DNA from: Himantopus leucocephalus
Lineage: Eukaryota > Chordata > Aves > Charadriiformes > Recurvirostridae
Length of the DNA: 64,000 nucleotides
NCBI GenBank assembly: GCA_003993805.1
Contig: RSEF01000020.1
Location: 10,195,599 to 10,259,598 of the forward strand
Direction of reading: 5' to 3'
The stretch's first letter is position 1. Each line of letters begins with the position of its first letter. The translations under genes were made by a program, and so were the position numbers. A model generated the notes under the pieces. It had not been told where the DNA came from and made no database searches. It worked only from the letters and a program-made list of their open reading frames with translations. Of this stretch, positions 40,701 through 55,700 are shown in pieces.

Positions 40701-43700
40701 TACAGATTCTCGCCCCTTACTACTTTCTGTCTGTATTACTGGGGTGGGCAAGTGATGCAAGCCATGCTCAGGAGGTGCTTTCAGACCACAGGCTGATGGC
40801 TAAACTCAAGGTCATGGCTAACCCCTTGGGTCAAAAAGGACACACAGGAGACAGGGACCCGAGACTTGCAATAGGAGAGGAGCAAGCAGAAGCCTTGGGT
40901 GAAGTCAGACGATCACAACAAGGACTGCCCAGGATCACCTGCTTTCAGCTCATCGCTGTTACAACCATTTCCCCAGGAGCCTCTTTCAAATGCAGAGGCT
41001 GCAGAGCACATGGTCTCTTCAGCAGACTGACCACCATTTTCCTTGAAACACAGAATGGGTAGGAGTGAGCCCTAGTCAGGCATGGACTCTGCTGCTGCCA
41101 GGAGAGCAGGCAGACATCCAGGTCACACCAAGGTGACCAAGAAGCTCTCAGAACCACACAAGAAGCTATCAGAGCCCTCTGCCGTGGAAAGGACTTTCTT
41201 CATTCCTGCCTTACAAGCAGAAACATGCTTGAATTTCTGTAAATTGAGCCACCGATCTGCAAGAGCTGAAAAGCTCATTGTGTTTGCTACAAAGCATACC
41301 ATCGCTTCCAAGTCAGGAGAAACAGAGCAGCAGCTCCTTCAAACACGTGAGCTCAACTTCAGCAGCAAGGAACGGGAACCATGTTAGGGTGGTCATCTGA
41401 AAAGACCCACCAGACTCAGCAAGAGAGTGCAAAACCTACCTCAGCTTGCTGGCTGTCGGCTGGAAAGCTCGCAGTACGGACAGCGCGAATTCAGCCACAC
41501 TCCAGAACACGCACGCCCCCCCATGAACACAGTTGTGTTCTTTTCACTTGCACTAACCCAGCCCCTGCCAGGACGCTATGTCCTGCCCTCAGCACAATTC
41601 CAGGCAATTTGGCCTTTCTAAACCAAACAGAAATGTTGGGCTAATACAAATTCCTATTTCAGTTATCCCAATCTGCCCTCATGCTAGGAGTTCCACCTCT
41701 CCCTTTCAAGGATAGAATGACTTAACTGTAGCACAATTAGCATGTAATTTGTAAGTCATTATAGCGCAAAGTGTCTGGTGAGAATATTTTATGGAATAAA
41801 CCTGCTGAGCATAATTTTCTGTGGAACTATAAAAATATTAAACCATCTCCTGTCTTTTCCTGCCATCTTTAGAGATCACTAAGGCTATTGCTGCTGCCTC
41901 TAATTATACCTCATTTTAGAGGGAGTTAAAAGCTATAGGATTTTACACCATTTTCTACAGAAAGAATTAAAGAATTTGAGAGGGGGACAGGATATTTTCT
42001 AGGTTTCATCAACTAAAAACTCTGAGAAAAGTGCTAAGACAGGCATCAAGTGTTGGAGACAAATGCTCACACGGACTTTGCTCATGGGTTTCAGATGGTA
42101 ATTAGGGCATTCACTAAGTTATCACCTCTGACCGCTTCGGAATAGATTCCACAGAAGCAAACAAGAGGGTAACACTGAGAAGGGACTCAGAGGACCTTAT
42201 CCTGTTTCATTGTCCAGATTGAGGGTGCAGTTTCATTACAACCATTCTTCCTCAGAAACGGCTTGCTTCAGAAGTTCCTCCCTTCCCTTCTACCCTCAAC
42301 TATTCCCACACCTTCACTGCCACAGGCTGAAGAGCTGGGCTATAAACCAGACCACTAAAATAAGCCAAGCTAAAAAAAAGAAAAAGGAAGAGAACTGCCA
42401 GAACAGGAGCTTCTTACGCCAGCTGCACTACTAAACACAAAACATCAGGTATGATACACTCAGTCATTTCTTGCATAGTCAGGTTTTCACTGACACCCGG
42501 ATACGCTGTCCATCAGACTTGGATCTCGCTCTCATCAGCATAGGCTGAACCTGTAAAGTCTCATCAAGTATAATTTTTTCTTCAGGACAGGGAGAAAGGT
42601 GAGGATCTGTATACCAGATTTTGGGGGTACTACGTCATCTGCTGCAAGAAAAAGCCCTGAAGTGACACAGCGCAGTTTCTATAGGACCAAGTGTCCATAC
42701 CATCCACTTCAGTGACTCATGTGCCACAACCAGAAACGTGAGAGTGCTCCATAAATCCTGTCACAGACAGACAATGCTGTGATTTGACACACAGAATGAT
42801 GGCTTTTGCCTACTTCTGCATGGGGAAACCACTTGAGCCACTTCAGCGCTCAGGAGGCCGTGTCCCACTGACCATTTGAGGATGGTACCAAACAAAGCAA
42901 ATGCTAATTCCAAGAGTGTTCCAAGCGAGGAATGAACCTTAACATCATATTTCATACTTGTTGTGCCCAATATACCGCACATGAGGTGGTTTTGCTAAAT
43001 CCTATTATTAGCTCTAGTAGGAGTGAAGAATTGAGATCCATTTATTCTAGCCATTCCAGCCTACAAAGCCCTTCAGTCAGGCAAAAGCACAGTGGCCTTC
43101 TGGATCCAAGAGGAAAACCTGAGGTTCTTATGGTTTCTCTTCTCTTGTGCATCAGTAAACACGAATGGGTTAATACTATTAATTAAAGGGATTCTACACA
43201 AGCTTCTTCGCAAATTCCCTTCACCCCCGCTCTGAACTGGTTGCTTGCTACAGGTGTTAACATTTGCAGGATGCTGCGGGATCTTTTTGGATAAAGGGCA
43301 CATACGCTAGTTCTGCACGTTGCATTTAAGGGCTCTGTATAGCAGCTGCCAATACACCACAAGACTTCAGCCAGAAAAATCCATTCTGGTTTTTGAGTTC
43401 TAAAACCCACACACCAACACTGAAATATAAAGAATAAATAATTTCTTGCTCTGTTCCAAGGAGGATGAATGGAGCGCAGAGGGATAGCAGGAAAGGGTAA
43501 AGGCTGTTTTTCTTCAGGCCACCGTTCATTTGTGAAGCTGCAGCTGTCCATATGGAGCACGAATGCTGGCAGCAAAAGCAACTCCATTCATCATTCACCC
43601 CCGTGCCTTTTTGAGCAGCAGCAGCGCCACTGAGCTCCGATGCCCTCAGAATGTTTGCCAGCGCCCAGAGAAGCGGCCTTGGCCGTGGGCAGACAGCTGT

Positions 43701-46700
43701 TTGTCGGAGCCTGGCGGGGGGCTGCAGCCCATGGCACGCTGAGCTTGCCCACGTGTGGGGACGGCGGCTGCAGTGATTACTCTCCGTCAGTGCTAATCAA
43801 TCTCACACCCTCTTCAGTGCTGATACAGATAATCTTGTGGGAAGCTGGCCAAGCTCGCTAACAGCTCTGCAAGCTGCTTCCTGACTCCAACAGCTCGTTC
43901 TCTTTCAAAAAGTCTGTTCCAGCTTCAGTTCCAAGAAAGTACTGTGAGGTACCAAGGCTCATGTCATTCAAAACGATTCACTGCTGGTGTGCAGAGAACA
44001 CACCAGCCTTTGGCTGCAGCCTCATCTAACTAATCAAAATAGACGCTTTCTCGCAGCTGATCAGAACTCTTAAAGACCAGGGTAGGAGGCCTCGCACATT
44101 ATCATGTAATTGTCTCTCTGCATTTCACTTACTCTCCATCTGCCAAACCAAGCAAGACTGCAGCCAAGTAAAAGCGAAGGCAAATTGAAGCACAGACTTA
44201 GACCCTCCTAGTAAAATTCACTCTAAGAAAAGGCCAGCAGCACTTCCTGTAGAGGAGTTCTCAGCCTATTTTATCTGAGGTTAACTGGAAGCTGGAGAGC
44301 AGGGCAACAAGAATTAAGAGGTAACAGCACAGCTCAGAAGAGTGACCTGGCGGAGCCAGAAGTTCTGTGCAGACAACATGCTAGAGGGTATTGTAGACAT
44401 GGGCTGGCAAAACTTAAGCAATACATACATGTTTCTCTCCATCAATCTTCTTATCAGCTGCCTGCATTGCATCCAGGTACTTAAAATACAGTTCCATCAG
44501 CCTATCAACCTGCAAGGGCAGAAGAGAGAGACCTAAGCAAGAAAAAAGAACAATGCAATCATCTCTAATCCTTCATGCTATGTTGTTTTCCTCCCAGCTG
44601 TGGTCTTCACAAAGTAACAGGCAATTCTGTCACTCACAGGAAGGAATGCATTACAGAAGGATGGTACAAGTGTTGGTTGGATGAGCATGCTGAGTCTGCA
44701 GGTATTTGAATGTAATCCCACATCACAATATGGTCTCGTCAGCTCCAGCTAAAAGGCAGCAAATAGACACGTGTCCCTAGCTTGCTCGCTCTACTGTGCT
44801 GTGGTTCTCTAGTTCTCCTGGTTTCTTCAACGGACCTTTCTGTCTATGCTGTATGCAGCCAAGCTTATTTTAAATGTATGAGACATGTTACGGCTCTCCT
44901 GCTCTCCTCTGAACTGTATTAGGCAACTGAAGCCTATCTAGTAATGGGAAATTTTCTGCACTTGGTAGAAAAGGTTATGAAAAACACCTTTAAGACACAC
45001 TAATGAGGAATACTAAGGAACCAATATTTCCCCAGTGGAGGAATTTACAAACCTCTTGGGAATTACTGGTTTGCAAAAGCTGCTGTTTCTGTTTCACAGC
45101 TGTCTGATCTATCCACCACCATGTAAATATTTTGGAAAGAATTTCCCAGAGTAAACACCGCTAAAGTGACACATTCTAGGAGAGGAATGGGAAATGTTCA
45201 ATGTGTACTATAGTAATTCCTAAACACTCTGCAAAAGAGCTTCACTAGAAAAAAGTGGCACCTTTCCACACTGCCCTGGTCTCACAGAGCCAGCACAATG
45301 CAATACCACACAACACGTGTTACACAATCAGGCTTCAGCAGAGACACAGGACTGAGAATCGCTACTACCATGTGCAAGAGCACCAGAAAACAAGAGCACA
45401 TATGATGTGGGAGGCCGAGCACTAAAGGCATTTCCAGTTTTCCAGTTTGTAGACAACAACATGAATGACAGAACGATGGTTTGTAAGAGTACAAGTCTCT
45501 ACAGGCAGGTACAATACCGGCTTTTCAGTAGCTTAGTGAGTGTACACAGGCACCCTGCCGTTATCAAGTATCCTCCCAGCCTGGTAGCCCAGAGACTGCC
45601 GACACATATTCAGCACTCACCTTCTCACTGTCATTCTCTGTGAATTTATTCAGTAACCGTGTCCTCTGCTGCCCTCTCAGGTTTCGCAGAAGGGAGGCCA
45701 GGATGGAACAGACATGTTCTGGAGATACAAAATGAAAATTGCATGCTGAGATCAGGAACAAGGAGCTTATTTTCTCTGTAACATGCCATTAAATTTACTA
45801 CTAGCACTGCAGCATGTAGCCATTGATAAGCGGAACCCTAGTTCCTTCCCATCACTGGTGAGCGGCAGCAGAGCGGCGGCGAGAGCAGCAAGCTGTGTTT
45901 GCAGGGGGCACAGACAGCTCCTTGCCCGCCACAGCCCAGCTAGCGAGGTCTTCTCTGGCTCTGCTGCACTACTCCTGCTACTAGATCCTGCTTTTCCTTG
46001 GTGACCTGAAAAAAGGGCCTAACATAAAGCACAAATTCTGCTCCAGCTTACCTCCCCAGGCTGGCATGCCCACCCAGCAGCACACACTCTTTTTGGCACC
46101 CTCCTTCACAGGTCAAGGCACAGCACGATGCCTGCTCCCTTGGGGCTAAAAGGGATCCTGGCCGAAGCCAACACTGTCACTCAAATGCCCCTTAGTTTGC
46201 CAAACAGGGGACGGTTACTGAAACAGGAAAGCTTGAGAAAGGAATAACTGTGCCAGCGTGCAGCTCCTGCAGAGATTTAACTGGTATTAGCTAGAGGAAA
46301 AAAATCCTCAAACAAACCACTTTTATTTACAGAAAAACCCATGGATTGAATATGAATGTGCTACAGCAAACCAGAAACGATAAAATAAACATGTTCTACA
46401 GTCTTCTCAATTGCATTTGGGGGTCATATTTTACAGCACAAACCTTGGAGCCAAGTAAAAAGTCAATGTTGCAAGCACACAAGAGACAACATCTGTGTTA
46501 ACGTCCAACCACAGCTTCACTCTGAAAGGTGACTGAACCAAGTGCCTCGAACCCACAGCAGCGCTGGTCTCCTGAGGAGCAGGACCGAGCTCTGAGGACT
46601 TCTTCTGCAGAAACACGGATGTCCCTTGGTGGGGGACCACCAAAGGAGGTACCCAAGAGCCACGTGGCATTGCTGCTTCTGTGCCTTCCACCCCTTTCAG

Positions 46701-49700
46701 AAGCTCCACCTGAGCACACGTCCCAGCACAGCCCCGGTACACCGTGTCTCACCAGCGTGGTGCACTGCCTCACCGCAGCCGGCTGCTGCAAAGCACCGGG
46801 TTCAGGTGGTGGTCAAAACCACAGCGTTTCAGAATGGGGCCTCGAGCTCTTTGCTCCTTGAGGGACAGAAAGCAACATGACCTTCTCCAAAAGCACACTT
46901 TCCCACATCGGGCATCTTACACTTCTTTAACATTAATATTTGGCTGTACCAGGCTTCCGTGAAGTATAAAAGCAAGCGCTTCTCTGTGTCCTTGCTTCTT
47001 CAGAAGGATTCACCAATTTTATACACAATATACATATAAATTCATACTGGGTTTGAAACATTTTGAGGCAAGCTCTCAGGTTACAACCCTCCTACTCTGC
47101 TTCTTTTTCATTTTGCCCATGAACACGTTCCAGGGTGGAGGAACCAAGTCACCCTGGGAGTCAGTACGAGGGGAGGGAAGGAGCCCGGGGAAGGCATCCA
47201 CCTCCCTGTCCTTGGGAAAGGGAAGCAGAGTGGCCACACGCCGCATTTCTGTGCCCCCAGTATCACAGGAGATGCAGAGATGCAAATCATTTGCAAAATG
47301 TACGCCAACAGGAGAAATGATGTTGGCAATATCAAAGAGTATATGGTTTTAATATGGGGAAATAAAAGCAAGCACAAAGGAGCAAAGCAAATGAGAGAGG
47401 CACGAGTCTCTCTCCCTTGCCAAATCATTTGGTATTGCTTCCTGCCCACAGGTCCGCATTAAGCACAGACCTTATGTTTTAGACATCTCGCTGTATTCAA
47501 AACTGTGACTTCTCCAAGATGTCCTCACTTTCATCTTACTGATTAAGACTGATGAAAAAAACCAGCCATAAACATTTCCTCACCCACAGTGGTGGGGAGA
47601 GGAGAAGGGGTGTCAAGATTTGTTATTTTCAGAGAGGAAAATGCAATGTGCAGAGGAAAGGGATCATCATCTTATTGCCGTCAAACCATTTTAACACGCG
47701 TTTCCACGGCGCTGCCTAGCCTGGAGCCACGAGAAGCCTTGATCGATTGCAGCAGCGTACAAAGAACAAGCGGCACCGACGTGTTTGCAGGGAGCTTCTG
47801 CGCTAACTGCCAGCTTACGCTTCCACGGAAAGGCAAAGTCCAAGTTGCGGCTGCCCTCTCTGCAGCACAGATTATCTGCATACTACATAAGGGCAGCAAA
47901 CAGAAGAGGCTGTACACACGCACGCACATACCCCATTTCATTAGCTACTTATAAATGTAGCTTCCTTAGAAACAGATTTCTGCCTGAGGTGGTGTCAATT
48001 TTTCATGTACCAAAGAGACTGGGAGAGCTGCTGGCAGGAGGAGCAGGGGAGATAACAGGTTTATCAGGTGGCCAGCACCGCGCGGCTGCTCTGTCATCTC
48101 GACAGGATAACATGAGGGTGAAGGATGGCTCTGGGTATGTCAGTGCACACTCTCGCTGCAAAGAAACAGTTATTCCACAAAAAGCGACAGCAAATTAAGT
48201 GTCTACATTAAAAAATACTGTAAAAGCCTCCAAAGTCCTTGCAAGATCCTATTTTCTTAAGGTGAAAAAAAAAATACAACAAAATGAAGACTGTTTTTTT
48301 TAAAATACATCCCAACATACGCTTTGCTGTTTTAGAAAGAAGCCAGCATTCTGTATTTCACACTATTTTTTCCCAAACCTTCTTTTTTTGGAAGTGTTTA
48401 GAAGTGTTGACACAGTATTTTAGTAGTGATATTCTCACCAATGATATACCTTCATTGCTTTTTTTTCTCCAATACTCCTTTACTAGGAAATGTATTTTAG
48501 CTTTGGTGCTTATATGCAGATATTTATCCATTTTATCCATAAAATCTTTAAAACTACTGAGAAGTCTAAAGAAGCTGACACAGGTTTTTTTAAGAATGAG
48601 GCTATTCTTTCAACATATCGCTCCAGAAAAGCCAGGAAATATTTAGTTACCTGGTCAAAATGTTCAAAAACTATTTTACTGAAATATTTCTGAACTATCT
48701 ATATCAGTTTTTTTGATCAGATTATTGAAAAAAAAGCACCAGTGTGTTTCATGCTCCCCTCCCCAAAATCACAAATATGCTATAATGCAACTCCTGGCCC
48801 AATAAACACCAACATCCACGTGCAAGGACACTGGCCAAAATCAGGGTAAACCTTGGGGTAAGAGAAGTGCCATGGGATAAGTGGATGAATCCATTATTCA
48901 ATGAATTAAAGCATTTACAAAAGTAATCAGAAGTGGAGGTGTTAACCTGGGAGCGAAGGTTTCTGCGGATGTGGGGGTCTCACCATTTTCCCACAACTGC
49001 ACCAATACGTATCTCACACATGCAAAATTTTAAAAGTCCATAAGCCCAATATTTGCTCTGGGTTGAATCTTCTTTGGAAAATGATTAGTAGCTGGTGCTA
49101 TTCTGAGTCCTCAGAAAGCAAAACCTGCAGCTGCCCAGCTTTGATCTCAGCTGACAGACAGAGGCCACAAGCTGCACTTCGCCCACAGGCGACGCCTCGG
49201 GCAGCCTGCCTGCCTCTGAATATTTGGGGAACTTCTAAATAATCATGCCAACACTCAGCCAAAGTCCACATCACCTGCACAAAAAGAGTCATTTTCAAGG
49301 AGGGCAACAGACATGGCCAGAGGCAGGAGTTGCTGCCTAGCCCCCGTTTTTAAGAACAACAAAATGTGTTTCTTTTGAAAAGCAAACACCAAAATGAGCC
49401 ATGTTCAGCACCACCAAAGAGTCCTTTAAAGGAATAACAGTTATCAGCTGGCAGCTAGTATGCGTCAAGAACAACTTTTTTCATATAAACATCCCAAAAT
49501 GTCACAAATTCGTGGATATGGGAAGATCAAGGCTGCTTTCTTATTAGCAGATAACCCTGTTTTCTGTCCCATCGGCTGGTTCACCTGCAGGTACCGTGAC
49601 TCCCCACAACGCCGGCGCTGCGGTGCAGAGCACCGTGCCAGCCACATCCCTGGTTCTCAGCAGGTCACATCGCACGTGCTCACCCAGCTGCACCAGCGTC

Positions 49701-52700
49701 CTCCTTAGACCAGGATCACCTCGGACTCTCGGGAGCCTTTCCCTCTCCAGACAGGCACGAAGACTTAAGAATGCAAGCAGTGTTTAAAACACCCTAATTA
49801 GATCGATCTTGACTTCAGCTGTGGCGTGTTGGAATACAGATTAATCTATTCCATGGCTGGCACTGGCAGCTGCAACAGCAGGAGGTCCTGTCAAATCAAG
49901 CCGTAACATTACACTCCTCTGCCTTTATTATTCTCCCCCCTCCCTTTTTTTTTTTTCATTTCATTATAACGGACATCTGCCTAGCAGGGGAGGAAGCTCA
50001 AGCACGCTCCCCTGCAATACTGACGCAGATGAGGCAAGCATCCTCCCAGGGAAAGGGGAAGGCATGTGCTTCTGGGTGCAGGGGGACAGCAGGCATTAGG
50101 TGGACTAGCAGGGTATTCTGGTGAACCCCACAGAATACACTTAAGAGACTTCTGTCTTGTAAAGAACTCTTAAGATTAAACTGTTGTTTCTAATTAGGAA
50201 CAGGAAAGTACCAGGGAAAAAAAAAAGCCATCTCTTTCAGAAACTTCTACCCTTCCTATGCACAAAACGCTGTGGCTTCATGTCTGCTGTGAAACTTGGA
50301 CAAAGCCCCTGGCACATCCTAAGGTCTAGCAGCTCCCTGGCTCTGGGAGGGAGGGAGGGAGGATGCTCGCAGCGAGTGCTGAGGTCATGCTGCCAAAACA
50401 CCCCAGGACCAGACGTGGGTCCGCCCCAGCCAAACTCCGCAGCAGAAGAGGAGTGCCGAGGGGTGGCTTCTGGTTTCTCCTCCGCACAGCTTTCAGATGC
50501 GTATGAAATGCATTCAGATAGAAGTTTGGCAATGCAGCTTGTAAAGTCTGGGAAGACTGACCACTCCTGCACTCCACTAGTGTTTTGGTTCGTTACAGAA
50601 TTACGGGTGGAACCAGAGACATGCTATTCCAATGCTGTAGCATCTAATAAGCTTACCTGCTTTCACATGCATTAACACTCTGCATTTTTAAAGAGTAACC
50701 CACTCGAGTATCTCAAAATATTTTGCCAAGAAAAATCTTATCTTAAAATACTGACAACAGTAAGAAATAATGATTTTACTGATGCGTAAGGCAGGGCCTG
50801 GAAAGGTCAAAAAAGCTCCACACAATGTCCCTGTTGAGCTGGAATCCAAGCATCATGCTGAAACGTAAAACAAAATTCTTGCTATCAACTGAGAAAGCTT
50901 ATTTTTGTGATGTTCTTGTAACAGAAGAATGCTAACTTTAATTGAGATAAATTTAACTCTGTACCCAGCATCATGGCTCATTCAAGATTCCTGGCATATT
51001 CTGGAGGGTTGATGGTAAAATAACAAATTGGCATAACAAAGTTCTGTTTAAACAGACTGACGCCTTCCCTAGGTATGCACTTCAGAAGACCACCACATGA
51101 GAAATATTTTCTGCTGGCTAGCAGAGGGTGTTCTATTAATACAGATACTCTTTATCAGGCCATTTTTCTGTTGCTGCCTTTTCACCTTTCCATGCCCAGG
51201 GAACTTACCCTGCAGCAGGTATTCATTCCAAGGGCTTTGCTGCCTTGCAATGTACGTTACACAAAGGAGTAAGAGCAGATTTACTACGAAATGGGCTTTG
51301 CTACTGTTGCTTTTTAAAGGAAGTGTATTGCTGAGTATCTCCAAAAGAGGCTTCCTTATTGTGAGAGGGAGAACAGGCAAAAAACCACAGTGATAGGAAT
51401 TCTCATTTGGAAATTGGCTGAACTAATTCTCAGGTTATCAAATTAAGCATTCCTAAGCAAAACTGACATCTAAGTCAAGAGAAGGCATTTAAATGAAGAT
51501 GAATTGGACAAACATCCTTTTATAGTTCATTAGACTCTCCAAGTGAGCAAAACTAGGCTGCAAATAACCGTCCTGAGAAAGAGCAGAATATACAGCCCAT
51601 CAAGCAAGTTATGATTGCTTCACTACAGACTCTCTAATTCAGAAGGAATTTGTGTTTTCTCCATTTTTAGCTCACTGAGACTGTTCAAGAATTTCAAGTT
51701 AGCATCCAACACTTCAATTCAACCGTTGCTGCAGGAAGTCCAGTCCCCAGAGCCGTTGCACTCTTACGCACAGTGAAGACAAGCTGACCCTCAACTCTGC
51801 AACAGAAGAGATTCTGAAACACAGACACTCGTACAGCATCCCCCACATTTCAAAATTCGCAACACAGAAGCGTTATTTCAAATCTTACCCTATATTTATG
51901 CCAAGATCCACCCAGAGCCAAATTCCCGTTTATTCCCTGCAATGACACACACCAGACACTTGCCCCTTTGCCCTCTCTGCCCTTCCAGCTCAGTCCCACT
52001 GAAGCCATGAGGCAGCCGGGCTCCTCTCAAGGGTTCCCCGTCGGAACGCGTGAACCCCTATAACACGGCAGATCTCACCATTTTATATGTATAACGTAGC
52101 CCCCAGTCTCAGACTGACCAAGAGCACATTTTCTCCACAATTTGGCCTTTACCTTTCTACCAATGTTCACTATAGGTAAGCTATACTGTCGTACTACCAT
52201 GTGTTACTTACCATATGACATGCCACAGCAAAATGCTACAGGCCAAGCTACGGTGTACTGTACCTTCTATGCAGTGCTCAGTCTCTCACACTTGACACCA
52301 GTCCGGATTACACTTCTAGAGGAATCACAGTCCTTAATCAGGAAGATTACAGGGAGCAGTGAATCACAAAAACAAACACTGAGCATCTAGCGGAATTAAA
52401 CGCATTTCTGCAGTAACACTTGTCGTTAATTCTCCATCTCCTACAACCTGCCTCATCCACCCTTCCACCCACTCCACACAATGCCAAGCAGCATCTCAGG
52501 GGGACCCTGCTAATGCCGTTCAACAAACTCACAACAAAACTCTATCCAAGACACACTGGTTTCTACAACAACGGGCTACTTCTCTTCAAGGCTGGACAAC
52601 CCGGCTGGATACTCAACTCACAAGTATTTTGACTCCACAGACATAGGAAAACTTTAAGTCATTTCTGTCTTCAACTGCAAAATATTTCTGTTTTGAGTTG

Positions 52701-55700
52701 CTTCACTGCCTCAGAAAAAGGGAAATTGCTTCAAATGAGATTTTTCTCCCAAACATAATACCCTCAGAAGTATATCATGATCTGTACAAAGTCAGGCAAA
52801 ATTCAAGTGTAGATAACGTGTAGTCAGTTAGACACCACCAGCCAAATCTTCAGGCTCAGATCATCCATAAAGATGGTTAAGAAACTTTTTTTTTCTTTTT
52901 TCCTAATTATGCAGTGTATATAAAGCACAAATATGTGCAGTTTGGATTTAAATTGTTCACAGAGTCCCTAGAGTAAAATAATTTTTAAACATCGGCAGTG
53001 TTTAAAATGTAGCTAAGCAGTACTGGCATCTTTATGCTGGCTTTAAAAAAAAAAAAAAAGAGAGAGAAATACATTACAGAAAAGTTATTTTTATCAAATT
53101 TAATTTGGATTATAAATTTTTGTAATAAATAAAAGCTCGCCAAGTCACATTGAGATTTTTTTCACTAGGGTGTTTATTATTTTGTCGCATTCAGAACATT
53201 GCCTTCAAGGCAATAAAATAATGTTTATTTTATGGAGTATCTCCCATGTAAAAAGCAACATTACTATAAAATAAAGAGAAAAGAAGTCTTTTCCTACCAT
53301 CATCAGACACATATGAAAGATTTTGTGCTCTAAAGATGGAGCATCATATGCCCAATCAGAAGACTGTCTCTGTCACTAACAACAGCTAAAGCATCCTCGA
53401 GCCCCCGCTGGTGCTGTACCTGCAGCCTGGCGGCACTTCTGCAGCTGCAGACAAAGGGACGCCCAGGACAGACGGAGGAGGGAGAGTCTCGGTGGACAAA
53501 CACTTCTGGCAGAGCTGTTTGGTACCTCACCCAGTGCTGAGGTGTTTTAACAGGACCATCCTTTAAGCAGCTGTAATTAGGCTCCAGGGTTAATAGCTCA
53601 TTAAGAATTTCATATTTCGCAGCACAACCACGAGTGTCTGTCCCCACACAGTCTCAATGGCATTACAGTGAATGCGCTCACAGCGCAGTTCCTTAGAACT
53701 GCTTTTTAAGAAATACTGATGCCTCTGCTGCAAAACCATTCTAGTTAATCCTTTAAAGGAGTATGTTCCTCCATTTGACATATACAGGAACGCTCTCCTA
53801 GCAGAAGAGGCTCATTCTAATAATTAATTTTTAATATTTTTTTAAAACAGTTTGAACACAGGATAAAGTTTTTACAAGAAAAGATGACAAGAGAAGACTG
53901 AATGCTAGCATTCTTTTTGATAAATAAACAAAGAGATATGCAGAGAGAAGCGTGTTCCTAGAAGCAGCACAGCACAAAGGGCATCGATTCTCAATCACGC
54001 TAGACCTCCTTTAAAACCAGTAGGCACCAAGGAGTCTTTGTAGTATTCCTGTTCAGCCAGTGGCTCACAGGAACCAACTATCAACCAGCAGTGCCCCTGA
54101 GCACAAAGTAATTACTGTATTGCTGGTTCAACAGTTGGCAAAGTAAAAACATATACTCTGCTGCTTATACATGTGTCAGGACAATGGCCGTGACAGGCTC
54201 CAGGGGAACCCTGTTAAACGTCTCAATTAACTCCCATCATTAGAAATTCAGTAACTCACCTGCCCAGTGATGCAAAACAAAGAAAATTGGACTTACTACC
54301 CCAGCGTTTTAGGGAGGGTTTATTTTAATAAAACCGATTTCTGGACTCATCTTAACATCTTCCATTTCTTCTGAATATTAATGAGATGGAGGTATGATAC
54401 GAAGACTGTTTGCACTGATCACTCCATTTTCCTGAGGGCAGATTTGCTTTTTTCCTATCACAGAAATAGTTAGGAACTGACCCCTTTAGGGCTTTCCACA
54501 CTGCTACCTAATCCTCACAGTAGCCAAGATTGCACACAGATGTCATCTGCAGTCTCAAGATGAAGCAGATGAGATTAACTCACTCTCCCAAACTGAAAAA
54601 TTTAAGTCAATGACATGAGCCACAGACCCAGATCCCTCTACTCAAAAGCTCATATTCTAGTTCGAGCTTTCTCTCGGTAAGAAGAATTAAACAACCTTAT
54701 TTTCATACTGCAAATGAAGATTTCAAAACATCCCCTAAATCCATCATCTAAGCGCAACAGCACTTTCTGCAATTTTATTACATAAACCCCAGAATACACG
54801 ACAGCATTTCTTCCTCACCATTATCTATCCGAGACAAGCAACACAATACAAGACAGATAAGGCAGCCAGAATTGGCAGCCTGTGCGTGAATCATTACTGG
54901 GGCTGGCGCTGGGCTGCAGGTAAGCCCCTTCTTTCCACCCATGCTAGGAAAGCAGACGCCGCCATGCGCACGCACAGCCCATGGTGCTGCCAGTTCCTGC
55001 TTCAACCCACTATCCCGCCGCAGCCCCGCCACCTCCAAGGCACAGAGCCCACCTCTGCAGCTTACCAGGCCACTATCTTCGTTAACAAGAGCATCGTCAC
55101 CTTTTAATGGTGGTGCTTTAGAACCAATGTACTGTTACCAGCTCACCACTGGCAAGCTCACCACTTTTCAAGACGAAAACACCCGCTTGCTGAATTTGTC
55201 CCTCCTCTTCCACACCACCCTGTCCTCAGGAAGGACGAGAAAAAGCAGATGCCCACCGAACTGCCCCCAACTCCACAGCTCTTCCAAAGCAAGGGGCTGC
55301 TCCGTCTCAACCAGCGCCTCAGCCCAGCACCCGGTGAGGTCTGCAGGAGGCAGCATCTGCCTGCCTTTGCTTTGGAAAACGTCTGGACATCTGGTTACAC
55401 CCCAGTTGCGAGGCCAGTACCGATGCAGGGTATTTGGGTTTAGAGCTCCCATCTTATTGCTGTTGCCTTCCATTTTCTCTTGGTTTGCTGCAAGAGTTAA
55501 GGATGGATACTAGGCAAGCCTGAGAGCCACTTACACCTCTTCAGCTTTTGACAATATTCACCCTTTATAGAATTGAGATGAGTAATGAACTGGCGCAAAA
55601 CCTCAGGCATCGCTGGCAGTATTTAAAGTTTCTTCCAAGACATAGTCAATTATTAACAAAATGGAAAAGGTAACGTTACCAGACGCAGGAGGGACTGACC

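Larger units (their letters stand above)
38024..44428 (-). other. CTNNBL1 intron (6.4 kb)
   Basis: AT-rich intron holding the T16-A13 tract, an ambiguous base at 40104 and a diverged 21-base duplication at 41139. No coding or RNA feature recognised. Confidence 0.85.
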
